A stretch of 64,000 nt of DNA from Halochromatium salexigens (GCF_016653295.1 NZ_NHSF01000059.1:140162-204161), one strand, 5' to 3'. Numbered from the stretch's first letter, positions 29,308 through 40,236 are shown. Numbers and translations: made by a program. The notes: generated from the letters alone by a model not told the origin.

Positions 29308-31428
29308 ATGCACGCGATTCGCCGCAAATCAATCGGGCCGGAGTCGAAATCCATGGGCGAGGCGGATCTGATGGCGGCGCACGGCCGGGCGTCTTCACCG
29401 CCACAGGTCCGGCTGCGAGCGCGGCCTGGGTGGTCTCGCCATGCCGCCCAAGCCCTGCTGTTCGCGTTACTGTTGTGGGCGCTGCCGGGCGCCTTGGAGC
29501 CGCCTTCGGAGCTTGAGCCGCAGTATGCCGCAGCGGCGGCGATCCAAGTCCCGGACGCGGTGCGTTTCGATGCCGCGCGCGCGGCCCTCGGCGCCGGCGA
29601 GCAGGACACCTTCGAGCAGTTGACGGCGACGCTCGAAGGCCACCCACTGCAAGCCGAGCTGCAGCGCGCCGAGTTGCACGCGCGCATCGATCGCGCCGAG
29701 GCGTCCGAGGTGCGGGCCTTCCTGGAACGCTACCCGGGCAGCGTCCCGGCCGAGCGCATTCGCCACCAATGGCTGGCGCGACTCGCGCGCGAGGGGCGCT
29801 GGACGGACTACCTCGAGGACTATGTCGATGATGGCTCGACGCAGCGCGAATGCTGGTATCGACGCGCCCTGCTCGCGACCGGACGCGCAGCCGACCGCAC
29901 AACCGGACCTGAGGCCCAAGCCTTCGCGGGATTGACCGAGCTGTATCTGACCGCGCGCTCGCTGCCGGCGGCGTGCGATCCGTTGTTCGCCGCCTGGTAC
30001 GCCGCCGGCGGGCTCGACAGCGAGCAGGTCTGGGCGCGCGTCGAACGCGCCTTGGCACACGACAACGCCGGGGTCGCTGCCTATCAGGCGCGTTATCTGC
30101 CGAGCACGCAGCAGCCCTGGCTGGAGCGGCTGGTGGACGTGCATCGGCGTCCGGAACAATTGCTCGAGGCGCCGCTCACCGCCGAGCAGGTGCCGGACGC
30201 GCTGCGCCGCCAGCACATCCTGGTGCACGGCCTGCAACGCCTCGCCGAGCGCGCGCCGGCGCAGGCCGAGCTGCTGCGGGCCTCGATCGCCGCGGCCGAG
30301 ACCCTGCCTGCGGCGCTCGCCGAACGCGCCGATGCCGCCGTCGGCCAGGCGCTGGTGCGGGCCGGAGATGCGCGCGGATTGGATGCGCTGGCGCGCCTCG
30401 AGCCGCGCGCTGACAATATCGACCTGCAGCTCGCGCGGCTGCAAACGGCCCTGCGCGCGCGCGCTTGGTCGCGGCTCGCCGCCTGGTCGCGGGGACTGCC
30501 GGCGGCGGCCGATGAGCTTGGCAAATGGCGCTACTGGCGCGGTCAGGCGCTGATGCGGGTCGCGACCAGCGCGGCCGAGCGCGCGGCGGCCGCGCATGCC
30601 TTCGCCTCCGCAGCCAGGGAGCGCACCCTATGGGGCTTTCTCTCGGCGGAGCTGATCGGGCGCCCGTTGGCCCTCGATCACCAGTCGATCCCGGTCGCCG
30701 CCGATGCGGTCGAGACGCTCCTCGCCTCGGAGACGATCGCGCCCATTCAGGCCTTGCAAGTGCTCGGCCGCGATGAGGATGTGGCCCGCGAATGGCGCGC
30801 GCTCACGCGCTCGATGTCGCGCGAGCAACGGCTGGCGGCGGCCGCCGCCGCGGCCCGACTCGGGCTGGTGAACGAGTCGATCCTGACCCTGGCGCGCGCC
30901 GCCTACTGGGACGATCTGGAACTGCGTTTCCCGCTCGCCCATCGGTCGCTGGTGCATGATGCCGCCGCCGAGCAGGGGCTGCCGTTGGACTGGGTCTATG
31001 CCGTCATTCGCCAGGAAAGCGCCTTCGCGCCCGGTGCCGCCTCGCATGCTGGCGCCATCGGCCTGATGCAATTGATGCCGGCCACCGCACGCGAGGTCGC
31101 GAGCAAGACCGGCCGCCCGCCCCCAGAGCGACCGGACCTGATCGACCCGGCATTGAACATCGCGCTCGGCACGACCTACCTGGCCGAGATGCAGCGTCGC
31201 TTCAACGCTCATCCGCTGGTCGCCAGCGCCGCTTACAATGCCGGCCCAACGGCGGTGCGCCGCTGGCTGCCGGAGGCGCCGATGCCCGGCGCCCTGTGGA
31301 TGACCGAGATTCCCTATGCCGAGACGCGCCAATACGTGCGCCGCGTCCTGACCTATCGCGTCATCTATCGGTACCGGCTCGGGCTGGAGCCGTTGCGGGT
31401 CGGCGCCTTGCTGCGTCCGGTGCCTTGA
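29308..31428 (+). CDS. slt: Soluble lytic murein transglycosylase
   Basis: A 706-residue periplasmic transglycosylase that cuts the glycan strand to form 1,6-anhydromuramic ends. The long alpha-superhelical U-domain is followed by the C-terminal catalytic SLT domain with RQESAFAPGAASHAGAIGLM; Glu570 is the catalytic acid. GLMQLMPATA and AAYNAGP motifs complete the fold. A strong AGGAGG lies a few bases before the ATG at 29308, which fixes the start. The export signal (FALLLWALPGAL) begins only about 50 residues in, after a basic N-terminus, which is long for a signal peptide, so a later start is possible. Confidence 0.92.
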   Translation: MHAIRRKSIGPESKSMGEADLMAAHGRASSPPQVRLRARPGWSRHAAQALLFALLLWALPGALEPPSELEPQYAAAAAIQVPDAVRFDAARAALGAGEQDTFEQLTATLEGHPLQAELQRAELHARIDRAEASEVRAFLERYPGSVPAERIRHQWLARLAREGRWTDYLEDYVDDGSTQRECWYRRALLATGRAADRTTGPEAQAFAGLTELYLTARSLPAACDPLFAAWYAAGGLDSEQVWARVERALAHDNAGVAAYQARYLPSTQQPWLERLVDVHRRPEQLLEAPLTAEQVPDALRRQHILVHGLQRLAERAPAQAELLRASIAAAETLPAALAERADAAVGQALVRAGDARGLDALARLEPRADNIDLQLARLQTALRARAWSRLAAWSRGLPAAADELGKWRYWRGQALMRVATSAAERAAAAHAFASAARERTLWGFLSAELIGRPLALDHQSIPVAADAVETLLASETIAPIQALQVLGRDEDVAREWRALTRSMSREQRLAAAAAAARLGLVNESILTLARAAYWDDLELRFPLAHRSLVHDAAAEQGLPLDWVYAVIRQESAFAPGAASHAGAIGLMQLMPATAREVASKTGRPPPERPDLIDPALNIALGTTYLAEMQRRFNAHPLVASAAYNAGPTAVRRWLPEAPMPGALWMTEIPYAETRQYVRRVLTYRVIYRYRLGLEPLRVGALLRPVP

Positions 31429-31565
31429 CGCAGTCCTGAGCGGGAGACGCTGATCGATCTTTCACGGCTCTGTTATCCTGACCCGCTGCGGGGTCTTACC
31501 CTCGTCGCCACGCGCTCTTTTCCCACTGCCTCCTGCCAACTGCTCCCCTCTATCGCTGCAGCCTC

Positions 31566-32180
31566 ATGCGTTTTTTTCTCCTCATCGCCGTCGTGCTGAG
31601 TCTGTCGGCCCTCGTTCCCGCGCCCGCTACCGCTGGCGATGCGGCCGATGCCATGGCCCAGGCGATGGCGCGGATGATGGAGGCGATGGGGCTCTTCGAT
31701 GGCGATGGCGATGCGCCCGCCTCGTCCATGCCCTCGATGATGCCGGGTATGAGCCCGTTCGGTGGCCAGATGCCCTGGGGCCAGATGCCGGGCTATGAGA
31801 GCTTCGCCGATCCGATCACCGCCTTCGGCATGCGCGGCATGACGGACGCCTTCACCGCGAACGGAGGCTGGCCCTGGGCCAGCAGCGGCAACCGCCTGGA
31901 TGGGATCTGGGAAGGGCGCGATGGCGGGCTGATGATCCTGCGCCAACCACGCTTTCGGCTGCATGCAGCTCAGGGCGGGCATATCGAGGGCCTGTTCCAG
32001 CACCGTGGCGAGCGCATCGCCTTCTACGAGCCCACCACCGAAAGTGTGCGTGCCTACGAGCTGGCCGAGCAGCAAGGGCGGTTGGTGATGCGCGATGCCG
32101 CTGGCAACACCTATCTCTATCGGCGCCTCTGGCTCGAAGCACCGAGCTGGGATTGGCCCCAGGGCGGCAGCGGCCACTGA
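31566..32180 (+). CDS. Exported Met-rich protein of unknown function
   Basis: A 204-residue protein with a clear signal peptide (MRFFLLIAVVLSLSALVPA, cleavage near ATAGDA). The next 65 or so residues contain 13 methionines in short motifs such as SMPSMMPGM and GGQMPWGQMPGY. A compact C-terminal domain follows with WEGRDGGLMILRQPRFRLH, suggestive of a small beta-rich fold. I do not recognise the family. Met-rich periplasmic segments can bind copper or silver, but that is only a suggestion here. Confidence 0.75.
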   Translation: MRFFLLIAVVLSLSALVPAPATAGDAADAMAQAMARMMEAMGLFDGDGDAPASSMPSMMPGMSPFGGQMPWGQMPGYESFADPITAFGMRGMTDAFTANGGWPWASSGNRLDGIWEGRDGGLMILRQPRFRLHAAQGGHIEGLFQHRGERIAFYEPTTESVRAYELAEQQGRLVMRDAAGNTYLYRRLWLEAPSWDWPQGGSGH

Positions 32181-32182
32181 CC

Positions 32183-32977
32183 TCAACCGATGAGCAGGCC
32201 GAGGCCGACCAGGATCAGCAGGCCGGCGAAGAGGCGTTTCAAGGTCGCGGTGGGCAGATGATGCGCCAGGCGCGCACCGAGAGAGGCGCTCGGCATGCTG
32301 GTGCTGACGATGGCGAGCGCCGCCGGCCAGTAGACGAAGCCGAGGCTGTGGGCGAGCAATCCGCTCTGCTGCCAGCCCGAGAGCACGAAGCCCAGGGTGC
32401 CGGCGGCTGCGATCGGCACGCCGCAGGCACTCGCGGTGCCGATGGCGTGGCGCATGGCGACCCCATGCCGGGCGAGAAAGGGCACCACCAGAATGCCTCC
32501 GCCGACGCCGAGCAGGGCGGACAGGGTGCCGAAGCCAAGGCCGGCGCCGAGCAATCGCGTCGATCCGGGTCGCGGACGCGGGCGCGGCCTGACCGGGCGC
32601 AAGAACATGCGCAGCCCGGCATAAAGCAGGAAGCCGGCGAACAGACGCTGCAACCAGAGCGGGGCGATCCAGGCGCCAGCGAACGCCCCGAGGCCGGCGC
32701 CGAGCAAGAGCCCGGTGCCGAGCCAACGAAACAGGCTCCAGTCGACGGCGCCGCGCCGATGATGGGTATAGGCCGAGATCGCGCCGGTGGCGACGATGGT
32801 CGCCAAGGAGGTCGCGACGGCTTGATGCGGCGCCCAGTCGCCGTGCAACGGCAGCCAGGCGAAGAGGGCGAGCAGCGCCGGCACGATGATCGCCCCGCCG
32901 CCGACCCCGAACAGCCCGGCGAGCAGGCCGGCGAGTGCGCCAGTGGCCAAGTAAGCGATGAGGGCGAGGGGAGTCAA
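32183..32977 (-). CDS. TauE/SafE-family anion exporter
   Basis: A 264-residue inner-membrane protein with about eight hydrophobic helices in two related halves. Each half has a glycine-rich signature: GLFGVGGGAIIVPAL near residue 22 and ALLGVGGGILVVPFL near 160. The family exports or imports sulfite, sulfonates and related organic anions. No sulfur-metabolism genes are adjacent, so the substrate is open. It converges on the Met-rich protein gene with only two bases between stop codons. Confidence 0.9.
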   Translation of the reverse strand: MTPLALIAYLATGALAGLLAGLFGVGGGAIIVPALLALFAWLPLHGDWAPHQAVATSLATIVATGAISAYTHHRRGAVDWSLFRWLGTGLLLGAGLGAFAGAWIAPLWLQRLFAGFLLYAGLRMFLRPVRPRPRPRPGSTRLLGAGLGFGTLSALLGVGGGILVVPFLARHGVAMRHAIGTASACGVPIAAAGTLGFVLSGWQQSGLLAHSLGFVYWPAALAIVSTSMPSASLGARLAHHLPTATLKRLFAGLLILVGLGLLIG

Positions 32978-33028
32978 TGGGGCTCAGGGTGTGCCGGTTC
33001 GGGGCGTGTCGGTTTGAGGGCGTGAGGC

Positions 33029-35680
33029 ATGAGGATCGATTCGATGATGAGCGAAAGCACACAGGCAACGAGACAGGCGGGCGATCTCGTCTCGACCGGT
33101 CTGGACGGCTTGGACCGGGTGCTCGATGGGCTGCGCCTGGGCGACAATGTCGTCTGGCGCGTGGATGATATCGAAGATTATCGTCATTTCGTGCCGCCTT
33201 TCGTCAGCGCCGCCGCCGCCCAGGGGCGCGCGGTCATCTATGTCCGCTTCGGGCGCCATGCGCCGCTGATCGCGCCGGGGCCCTCGGTGCGTCGCGTGCG
33301 CGTCGATGCCCTGCGCGGGTTCGAGGCCTTCACGCGCCATGTGCATCAGTTGATCACCGATCACGGTCGGGGCGCGTTCTATGTCTTCGACTGCCTCTCC
33401 GATCTGCTCTCGGCCTGGGCCACCGATCTGATGGTCGGCAACCTGTTCCGGGTGGTCTGCCCCTATCTCTGTGAACTCGACACCGTGGCCTACTTCGGGC
33501 TGCTCTCGCAGGCGCACTCCCACCGCACCATGGCGCGCATCCGCGACACCACCCAGGTGCTGATCGACGTGCGCCATGCCAACAACGCGCGCTATCTGCA
33601 GCCGGTCAAGGTCAGCGGCCGGCACTCGCCGACCATGTTTCTGCCGCACACGCACCATAACGGCGACTTCACGCCGGTCGCCAACAGCAGTGCGGCGACG
33701 CGCTTGCAGGCGGCGCTGCTGCGGCGCGACAGCGAAAGCGCCTGTCAGATGGATTACTGGGATCGGCTGTTCCTGGAGGCCTCGGAGTTGACCGCGCGCG
33801 AGGCCCCGCACGCGCAACGCGCGCAGGTGCTTGACCAGCTCTATCGGGTGCTCATCAGCCGCGACGAGCAGGTGCTCGACCTGGCCCGGCGGCATCTCGA
33901 TCTGCAGGATCTGGTCGCCATCCGCGGGCGCATGATCGGCAGCGGCTTCATCGGTGGCAAGGCCGTCGGCATGTTACTCGCGCGGCGCATCCTCGAGCGC
34001 GATGATCCGGCGTTCTGGGCGCCCATCCTGGAGCCACATGATTCCTTCTACCTCGGCTCCGATGTCTACTACTCCTATCTGGTGCACAACGGCTGGTGGA
34101 CGCGCTTGATGCGCCAGCGCACGCCGGAGGGCTATTTCGCCGAGGCAGAGACCCTGCACGCCGATCTGCGCCAAGGCGAACTGCCCGAGGAGGTGCGTCT
34201 GGATCTCGAGCGCATGCTCGATCACTTCGGGCAGTATCCGATCCTGGTGCGCTCGAGCAGCCTGCTGGAGGATGGCTTCGGCAACGCCTTCGCCGGCAAG
34301 TACGAGAGTGTCTTCTGCGTCAACCAGGGCTCGCCGGAGCAGCGCCTCGCGCAGTTGGAGGCGGCGATCCGCCAGGTGTTCGCCAGCACCATGAGCAACG
34401 ATGCCCTGGTCTACCGTCGCCAGCGTGGGCTGGAGGCGCGCGAGGAGCCGATGGCGCTGCTGCTGCAGCGAGTCAACGGGCGCTATCACGGGCGCTATTA
34501 TCTGCCCGATTGTGCCGGCGTCGGGGTCTCGCGCAACCTCTTCGTCTGGGAGCCCGATCTGGACCCGGCCGCCGGCATGCTGCGGCTGGTGGTGGGCCTG
34601 GGAACCCGTGCCGTGGATCGCATCGAGGGCGATCACGCGCGCGTGGTCGCGCTCGATCAGCCGCGCCGGCTGCCGTTTCGCGATGCCAATGATCCGGGCC
34701 AGTTCTCCCAGCACGATGTCGATGTGCTGGACATCAGCGATAACCGGCCACGCACGCTCGCGGTGCGTGATCTGGCGGCGCTGGCGCCGGCCTGGCCGCT
34801 GTCCTGGTGCGCCGAACTCGACCGCGAGGCCAGCGAGCGGGCACGCGCGCGCGGTGGCGCGCCGGTCTGGCGCGTGACCTTCGCGCCCCTGCTCGAGCGC
34901 ACCGCCTTCGGCGCGGTGCTGCAGCGCATGCTGCGCACGCTGGAGGCGGCCTACGCCTATCCAGTCGATATCGAGTTCACCGCGCACCTGGCCGCCGACG
35001 GCACGCCGACCTTCAGTCTCGTGCAGTGCCGCCCATTGCAAACCCTGGGGCCGGCGCAGCGGGTGGAGCTGCCCGAGACGGTGGCCGAGCAGCGGTTGTT
35101 CTTCGCCACCCGCGGGCATTTCATGGGCGGCAATATCGATCGGCCGATCAGCCGCGTGATCCGCGTCGATGGCCGCCGCTATGGCGCCTTGTCGCGGACG
35201 CAAAAGTACGCCGTCGGGCGGCTCGTCGGTGACGTCAACCGCGCCCTTGCCGAGCGCGACGCCTGCCCAACCTTGCTGATCGGCCCCGGCCGGTGGGGGA
35301 CCAGCAGCCCCGAGCTGGGGGTGCCGATCCGCTTTGCCGACATCAACCGCATGGCGGTGATCGCCGAGGTGGCCGAGATCGGCGCTGGCATGACCCCGGA
35401 TCTGTCCTTCGGCTCGCACTTCTTCCAGGATCTGGTCGAGTCCGGCATCGCCTATGTCGCCCTGTTTCCCCGCCTGCCCGGTCATCACTACCATCCGGAC
35501 TGGCTCGAGCGCCTGCCCACTGCGACACGCATCGCCGCGCCCGCCGAGACCGATCCCGAGGTGGCGGCGAGCGTCAGCGTGGTCGATGTGAGCGCCACCG
35601 GCCTGCGCCTGAGCGCCGATGTGGTGCGTCAACGCTTGCTGTGTTATCAGCCGGCCGAGTCAGTCGAGCCGACCAGCTAG
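33029..35680 (+). CDS. PEP/pyruvate-binding (PPDK N-terminal-like) protein with degenerate KaiC-like head
   Basis: An 883-residue protein. Residues about 15-215 resemble a KaiC/RecA-type domain (STGLDGLDRVLDGLRLGDNV), but the P-loop Gly-Lys-Thr is missing, so it probably does not hydrolyse ATP. The middle third is the ATP-grasp domain of pyruvate phosphate dikinase/PEP synthase (GGKAVGMLLARRIL, YPILVRSSSLLEDGFGNAFA, KYESVF), ending in CRPLQTLG. The phosphohistidine and PEP-binding domains of complete enzymes are absent. Instead a C-terminal domain with LIGPGRWGTSSPELGVPI and SFGSHFFQDLVESGIAYV follows. Its reaction is unknown; it may phosphorylate a partner or act as a sensor. Confidence 0.82.
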   Translation: MRIDSMMSESTQATRQAGDLVSTGLDGLDRVLDGLRLGDNVVWRVDDIEDYRHFVPPFVSAAAAQGRAVIYVRFGRHAPLIAPGPSVRRVRVDALRGFEAFTRHVHQLITDHGRGAFYVFDCLSDLLSAWATDLMVGNLFRVVCPYLCELDTVAYFGLLSQAHSHRTMARIRDTTQVLIDVRHANNARYLQPVKVSGRHSPTMFLPHTHHNGDFTPVANSSAATRLQAALLRRDSESACQMDYWDRLFLEASELTAREAPHAQRAQVLDQLYRVLISRDEQVLDLARRHLDLQDLVAIRGRMIGSGFIGGKAVGMLLARRILERDDPAFWAPILEPHDSFYLGSDVYYSYLVHNGWWTRLMRQRTPEGYFAEAETLHADLRQGELPEEVRLDLERMLDHFGQYPILVRSSSLLEDGFGNAFAGKYESVFCVNQGSPEQRLAQLEAAIRQVFASTMSNDALVYRRQRGLEAREEPMALLLQRVNGRYHGRYYLPDCAGVGVSRNLFVWEPDLDPAAGMLRLVVGLGTRAVDRIEGDHARVVALDQPRRLPFRDANDPGQFSQHDVDVLDISDNRPRTLAVRDLAALAPAWPLSWCAELDREASERARARGGAPVWRVTFAPLLERTAFGAVLQRMLRTLEAAYAYPVDIEFTAHLAADGTPTFSLVQCRPLQTLGPAQRVELPETVAEQRLFFATRGHFMGGNIDRPISRVIRVDGRRYGALSRTQKYAVGRLVGDVNRALAERDACPTLLIGPGRWGTSSPELGVPIRFADINRMAVIAEVAEIGAGMTPDLSFGSHFFQDLVESGIAYVALFPRLPGHHYHPDWLERLPTATRIAAPAETDPEVAASVSVVDVSATGLRLSADVVRQRLLCYQPAESVEPTS

Positions 35681-35705
35681 CCAACCCAGCCGTCAACGCC
35701 AGCAC

Positions 35706-37154
<1,449 letters not shown>

Positions 37155-37228
37155 CTAGAGGTTCATAATGCACGATTTTCACCGTCCGGGGTGCCGATGA
37201 CCCTGCTTGAGCCTTAGGGACCGTTTGG

Positions 37229-38131
37229 ATGAGCGCGAAAACAGTCTGTATTCTCGGTGGTACCGGTTTCGTCGGGCAGCACCTGCTCGGCCGTCTCGGT
37301 CGGGCCGGCTGGCATTGCCTGGTACCGACGCGGCGGCCGCATCGCCACCGCGAGCTGAAGCTGCTCGAGCAGCTGACCCTGGAGCCCGTCACGGCCTTGG
37401 ATCGGGTCACGCTCGATGAACTCCTGCCGGGCTGCACGGCGGTCGTGAACCTGATCGGCATCCTCAACGAGGACGGCCGTTCGACCTTCGAGCGGGTGCA
37501 TGTCGAGCTGGTGCGCGAGCTGACCGCCGCCGCGACCGCCGCCGGCGTGCCACGCCTGATCCAGATGAGCGCGTTGAACGCCGATGCCGAGCGCGGCGCC
37601 AGCGCCTATCTGCGCTCCAAGGGCGCGGGCGAGGCGCTGGCGCATCGGGCCGAGGGTTTGCAGGTCACCAGCGTGCGCCCATCGGTGATCTTCGGTCGTG
37701 GCGACAGCTTCTTCAATCGCTTCGCGTCCTTGCTGGAGCTGACGCCGGGGGTCTTTCCGCTGGCCTGTCCGCAGGCGCGCTTCGCGCCGGTGTGGGTGGG
37801 CGATGTCTGCGAGGCCATCGCGCGCGCGTTGGAAGACCCGCAAACCATCGGCCAGCGTTACGATCTCTGTGGCCCGCGGGTGTTCAGTCTCGAGGAGTTG
37901 GTGGCGCAGACCGCACATTGGATCGGTCGACGGCGTCTGCTGATCGGCCTCAACGATCGCGCCTCGCGCTGGCAGGCCGAGTTGTTCGAGCGTCTGCCCG
38001 GCAAGCCGTTCACGATGGACAATTACCACTCGATGCAGATCCCGAGCACCTGCGGCAAGCACGCCGGGCTGCTCGAGCTGGGCATCCATCCGAGCGACAT
38101 CGAGACCATCGTGCCGACCTATCTGCGCTGA
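37229..38131 (+). CDS. NDUFA9-like NAD(P)-binding epimerase-family protein
   Basis: A 300-residue extended-SDR protein. The dinucleotide motif GGTGFVGQHLL is at residues 10-20, followed by VVNLIGIL and SALNADAERGASAYLRSKGAGE, in which the usual YxxxK appears as YLRSK. This subgroup, atypical SDRs related to NDUFA9 of mitochondrial complex I and plant PSB/PCB reductase relatives, is common in proteobacteria with unclear function. A stand-alone housekeeping or quinone/lipid-related role is possible. No nuo genes are nearby. Confidence 0.85.
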   Translation: MSAKTVCILGGTGFVGQHLLGRLGRAGWHCLVPTRRPHRHRELKLLEQLTLEPVTALDRVTLDELLPGCTAVVNLIGILNEDGRSTFERVHVELVRELTAAATAAGVPRLIQMSALNADAERGASAYLRSKGAGEALAHRAEGLQVTSVRPSVIFGRGDSFFNRFASLLELTPGVFPLACPQARFAPVWVGDVCEAIARALEDPQTIGQRYDLCGPRVFSLEELVAQTAHWIGRRRLLIGLNDRASRWQAELFERLPGKPFTMDNYHSMQIPSTCGKHAGLLELGIHPSDIETIVPTYLR

Positions 38132-38185
38132 GGCTAAGGCCAATGTGGCGTTCGTCGTGGTCCGATGTTCGCCGGGCCGTCCAGG

Positions 38186-39367
38186 TTAGAGCCGGTCACT
38201 GAGATCGCGAACGGCGAAGCCACCGAGCCTCAGCGCGTCGAGCCCTTTCGACAGCGCCAGCACCTGAAAACGCTCGCCCATCTGGCTCGGCAACAATAAC
38301 TGCTTGGCGCCGGCGGTCAACGCTAGCATCGCCAATGGATCATCGGCGCCGGCCTCGGCAATCAGCGCATCGATGCCACAGCCAATCAGGAAGTTGGCCT
38401 GGGTGGTGTAGCCGGCGAGCTCGAGTCCCGAGGCTTGGCCGGCCTCGGCCAGGGCGCTGAAATCGACGTGAGCGGTGATATCCTGCAAGCCTAGGTTGCG
38501 ATAGGGGTCGCTGTGCGCGCGATGACGACTGTGGCACATTAGGGTGCCTTGGTCGCGCTCGTCGAGGTAGAACTCGGCGCGTGGATAGCCATAGTCGATC
38601 AGCAGTAGCAGGCCCGCATTGAGCATGGTGGCGAGGGCCTGGGTCCAGGGCGCGAGCCGCAGATTGATCTCGGAGCGGTAGCCAGGCTGGGTGGCGAGGC
38701 CCCTGGCCTGCAAGGCCTCGACCGCGGACTGGAGCGCGGGCGCGGCCGGTTCCGCGAGGATCTCGGCGAAGCCCTCGCCCTCGATGCCGACGCAAACCTC
38801 TTGCACCCGGCCCTCGTCGCTGATCTGGAAACGATGCACCGGCATTGCGTCCAGCACCTCGTTCGCGAGGATGATGCCGTTGAAGTGCTCTGGTAGGCGC
38901 TCGAGCCAGTGGCAACGCTCGCACAGTTCGGGTACCCGTTCTGTTAGGGTCCGACGCTGCCGTTCGGCTAGATCCGGACTCGGCTCTAGGATCAGGTAAC
39001 GCTCCGGCAATGGGCCGTGCGCGGCTAGGGCCGTCAGCAGTTCGGCCGCTAGAGCGCCGGTGCCGGCGCCGAGCTCGAGCAGATCGCCGCAGCCGGCGCC
39101 ATGGGCGCCGAGCGTGGTCAAGACCTCGCGGCTGGGCGCCGCGAGGCAGCGCGCGAACAGCGGCGAGATCTCCGGGGCGGTGACAAAGTCGCCTTTCGGC
39201 CCCAGTTTCGGGGCACCAGCGACGTAATAGCCGAGTCCAGGCGCATAGAGCACGAGGTCCATGAAACGGTCGAACGCTAATCGGCCGCCGGCGGCGACGA
39301 TCTCGTGGCGAACCAGGGCGTCAAGTGCCGTGCGTTGGGCGCTGGTCTGGTCTGAAGTATCAATCAT
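38186..39367 (-). CDS. NDUFAF7/MidA-family SAM-dependent methyltransferase
   Basis: A 393-residue methyltransferase of the MidA/NDUFAF7 family. The N-terminal helical part has FDRFMDLVLYAPGLGYY. Motif I is DLLELGAGTGALAAELL, followed by YLILEPSPDLAERQR. Later comes GIILANEVLDAMPVHRF, and then LLLIDYGYPRAEFY. NDUFAF7 methylates an arginine of a complex I subunit in mitochondria; bacterial targets are unproven. The ATG at 39367 is used; a GTG codon precedes it directly. The gene converges on the NDUFA9-like gene. Confidence 0.9.
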   Translation of the reverse strand: MIDTSDQTSAQRTALDALVRHEIVAAGGRLAFDRFMDLVLYAPGLGYYVAGAPKLGPKGDFVTAPEISPLFARCLAAPSREVLTTLGAHGAGCGDLLELGAGTGALAAELLTALAAHGPLPERYLILEPSPDLAERQRRTLTERVPELCERCHWLERLPEHFNGIILANEVLDAMPVHRFQISDEGRVQEVCVGIEGEGFAEILAEPAAPALQSAVEALQARGLATQPGYRSEINLRLAPWTQALATMLNAGLLLLIDYGYPRAEFYLDERDQGTLMCHSRHRAHSDPYRNLGLQDITAHVDFSALAEAGQASGLELAGYTTQANFLIGCGIDALIAEAGADDPLAMLALTAGAKQLLLPSQMGERFQVLALSKGLDALRLGGFAVRDLSDRL

Positions 39368-39424
39368 CACGAATCAGGGATAGCTTGGGAGGGTCCTTTG
39401 AGCGATCGAACAGCTTCGAATCCA

Positions 39425-40180
39425 ATGAGCCCAGCGCGGAGCTCACTCAGCGGCAAGGTTGCGCTGATCACCGGCGCGGCGCAGCGCATTGGCGCACGCA
39501 TCGCGCGCCTGTTGCACGCCGAGGGCGCCGATCTGGCGCTGCACTATCATCGGTCGCGCGCGGCCGCCGAAGCCTTGCAGCAGGAGCTGCAGGCGCAGCG
39601 CCAAGGCTCGGTGCAGTTAGTGCAAGCGAATCTCTGCGACATCCCGCGCCTGCCGGCCCTGCTCGCCGAGGTCGAAGCCTATCACGGGCGCCTGGATCTG
39701 CTGGTCAACAATGCCTCCAGCTTCTACCCGACGCCGCTCGAGGAGGCCACCGAGGCGCACTGGGACGAGCTGCTGGGCTCCAATCTCAAGGGGCCCTTCT
39801 TTCTCACCCGCGCCGCCGCCCGACTGCTGCGCGCAAACCACGGGGCGGTGGTCAATCTGGTCGATATCCACGCCCAGCGACCGCTCAAGACGCATCCGAT
39901 CTACTCCATCGCCAAGGCTGGGAATGCGATGATGGTCAAGACCCTAGCGCGCGAACTCGGCCCCGAGGTGCGGGTCAACGGCATCTCGCCGGGCGCCATC
40001 CTCTGGCCGGAACAGGGGCTGTCGGACACCACCAAGGATGAGATCCTTGGGCGCACGGCGCTCGCCCGCGCGGGTTCGCCGGACGACATTGCGCGCACCT
40101 TGCTTTTTCTGGCACGCGACGCCGATTACATCACCGGCCAGATCATTGCCGTCGATGGTGGCCGTACCCTGCAGCAGTGA
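39425..40180 (+). CDS. Pteridine reductase-like short-chain dehydrogenase
   Basis: A 251-residue classical-like SDR. It has TGAAQRIGARIARLLHAEG, where Arg replaces the usual Gly of TGxxxGIG as in pteridine reductases (PTR1/FolM type), then LVNNASSFYPTPLEEAT, and YSIAKAGN containing the catalytic YxxxK. The C-terminus GQIIAVDGGRTLQ is standard. PTR1-type enzymes reduce biopterin or dihydrofolate with NADPH. The ATG at 39425 is chosen; a TTG at 39398 would add nine residues and is also possible. It overlaps an unlikely early start of the next gene by only a few bases. Confidence 0.9.
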   Translation: MSPARSSLSGKVALITGAAQRIGARIARLLHAEGADLALHYHRSRAAAEALQQELQAQRQGSVQLVQANLCDIPRLPALLAEVEAYHGRLDLLVNNASSFYPTPLEEATEAHWDELLGSNLKGPFFLTRAAARLLRANHGAVVNLVDIHAQRPLKTHPIYSIAKAGNAMMVKTLARELGPEVRVNGISPGAILWPEQGLSDTTKDEILGRTALARAGSPDDIARTLLFLARDADYITGQIIAVDGGRTLQQ

Positions 40181-40236
40181 GCGCCGCGTGTCGCTCTTAT
40201 CAACCCTCCACTATCAACCAACCCCTCAGGTATCTG

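Noticed and set aside
31473-33068. A 531-codon minus-strand frame crossing the Met-rich protein and TauE genes
   Set aside because: It covers the known TauE frame in a different phase and the opposite strand of a signal-peptide gene; its text is Arg/Ala/His low complexity.
33974-35632. A 552-codon minus-strand frame opposite the PEP/pyruvate-binding gene
   Set aside because: A shadow of a high-GC coding frame, with His/Gln/Asp/Ala-rich text lacking domain features.
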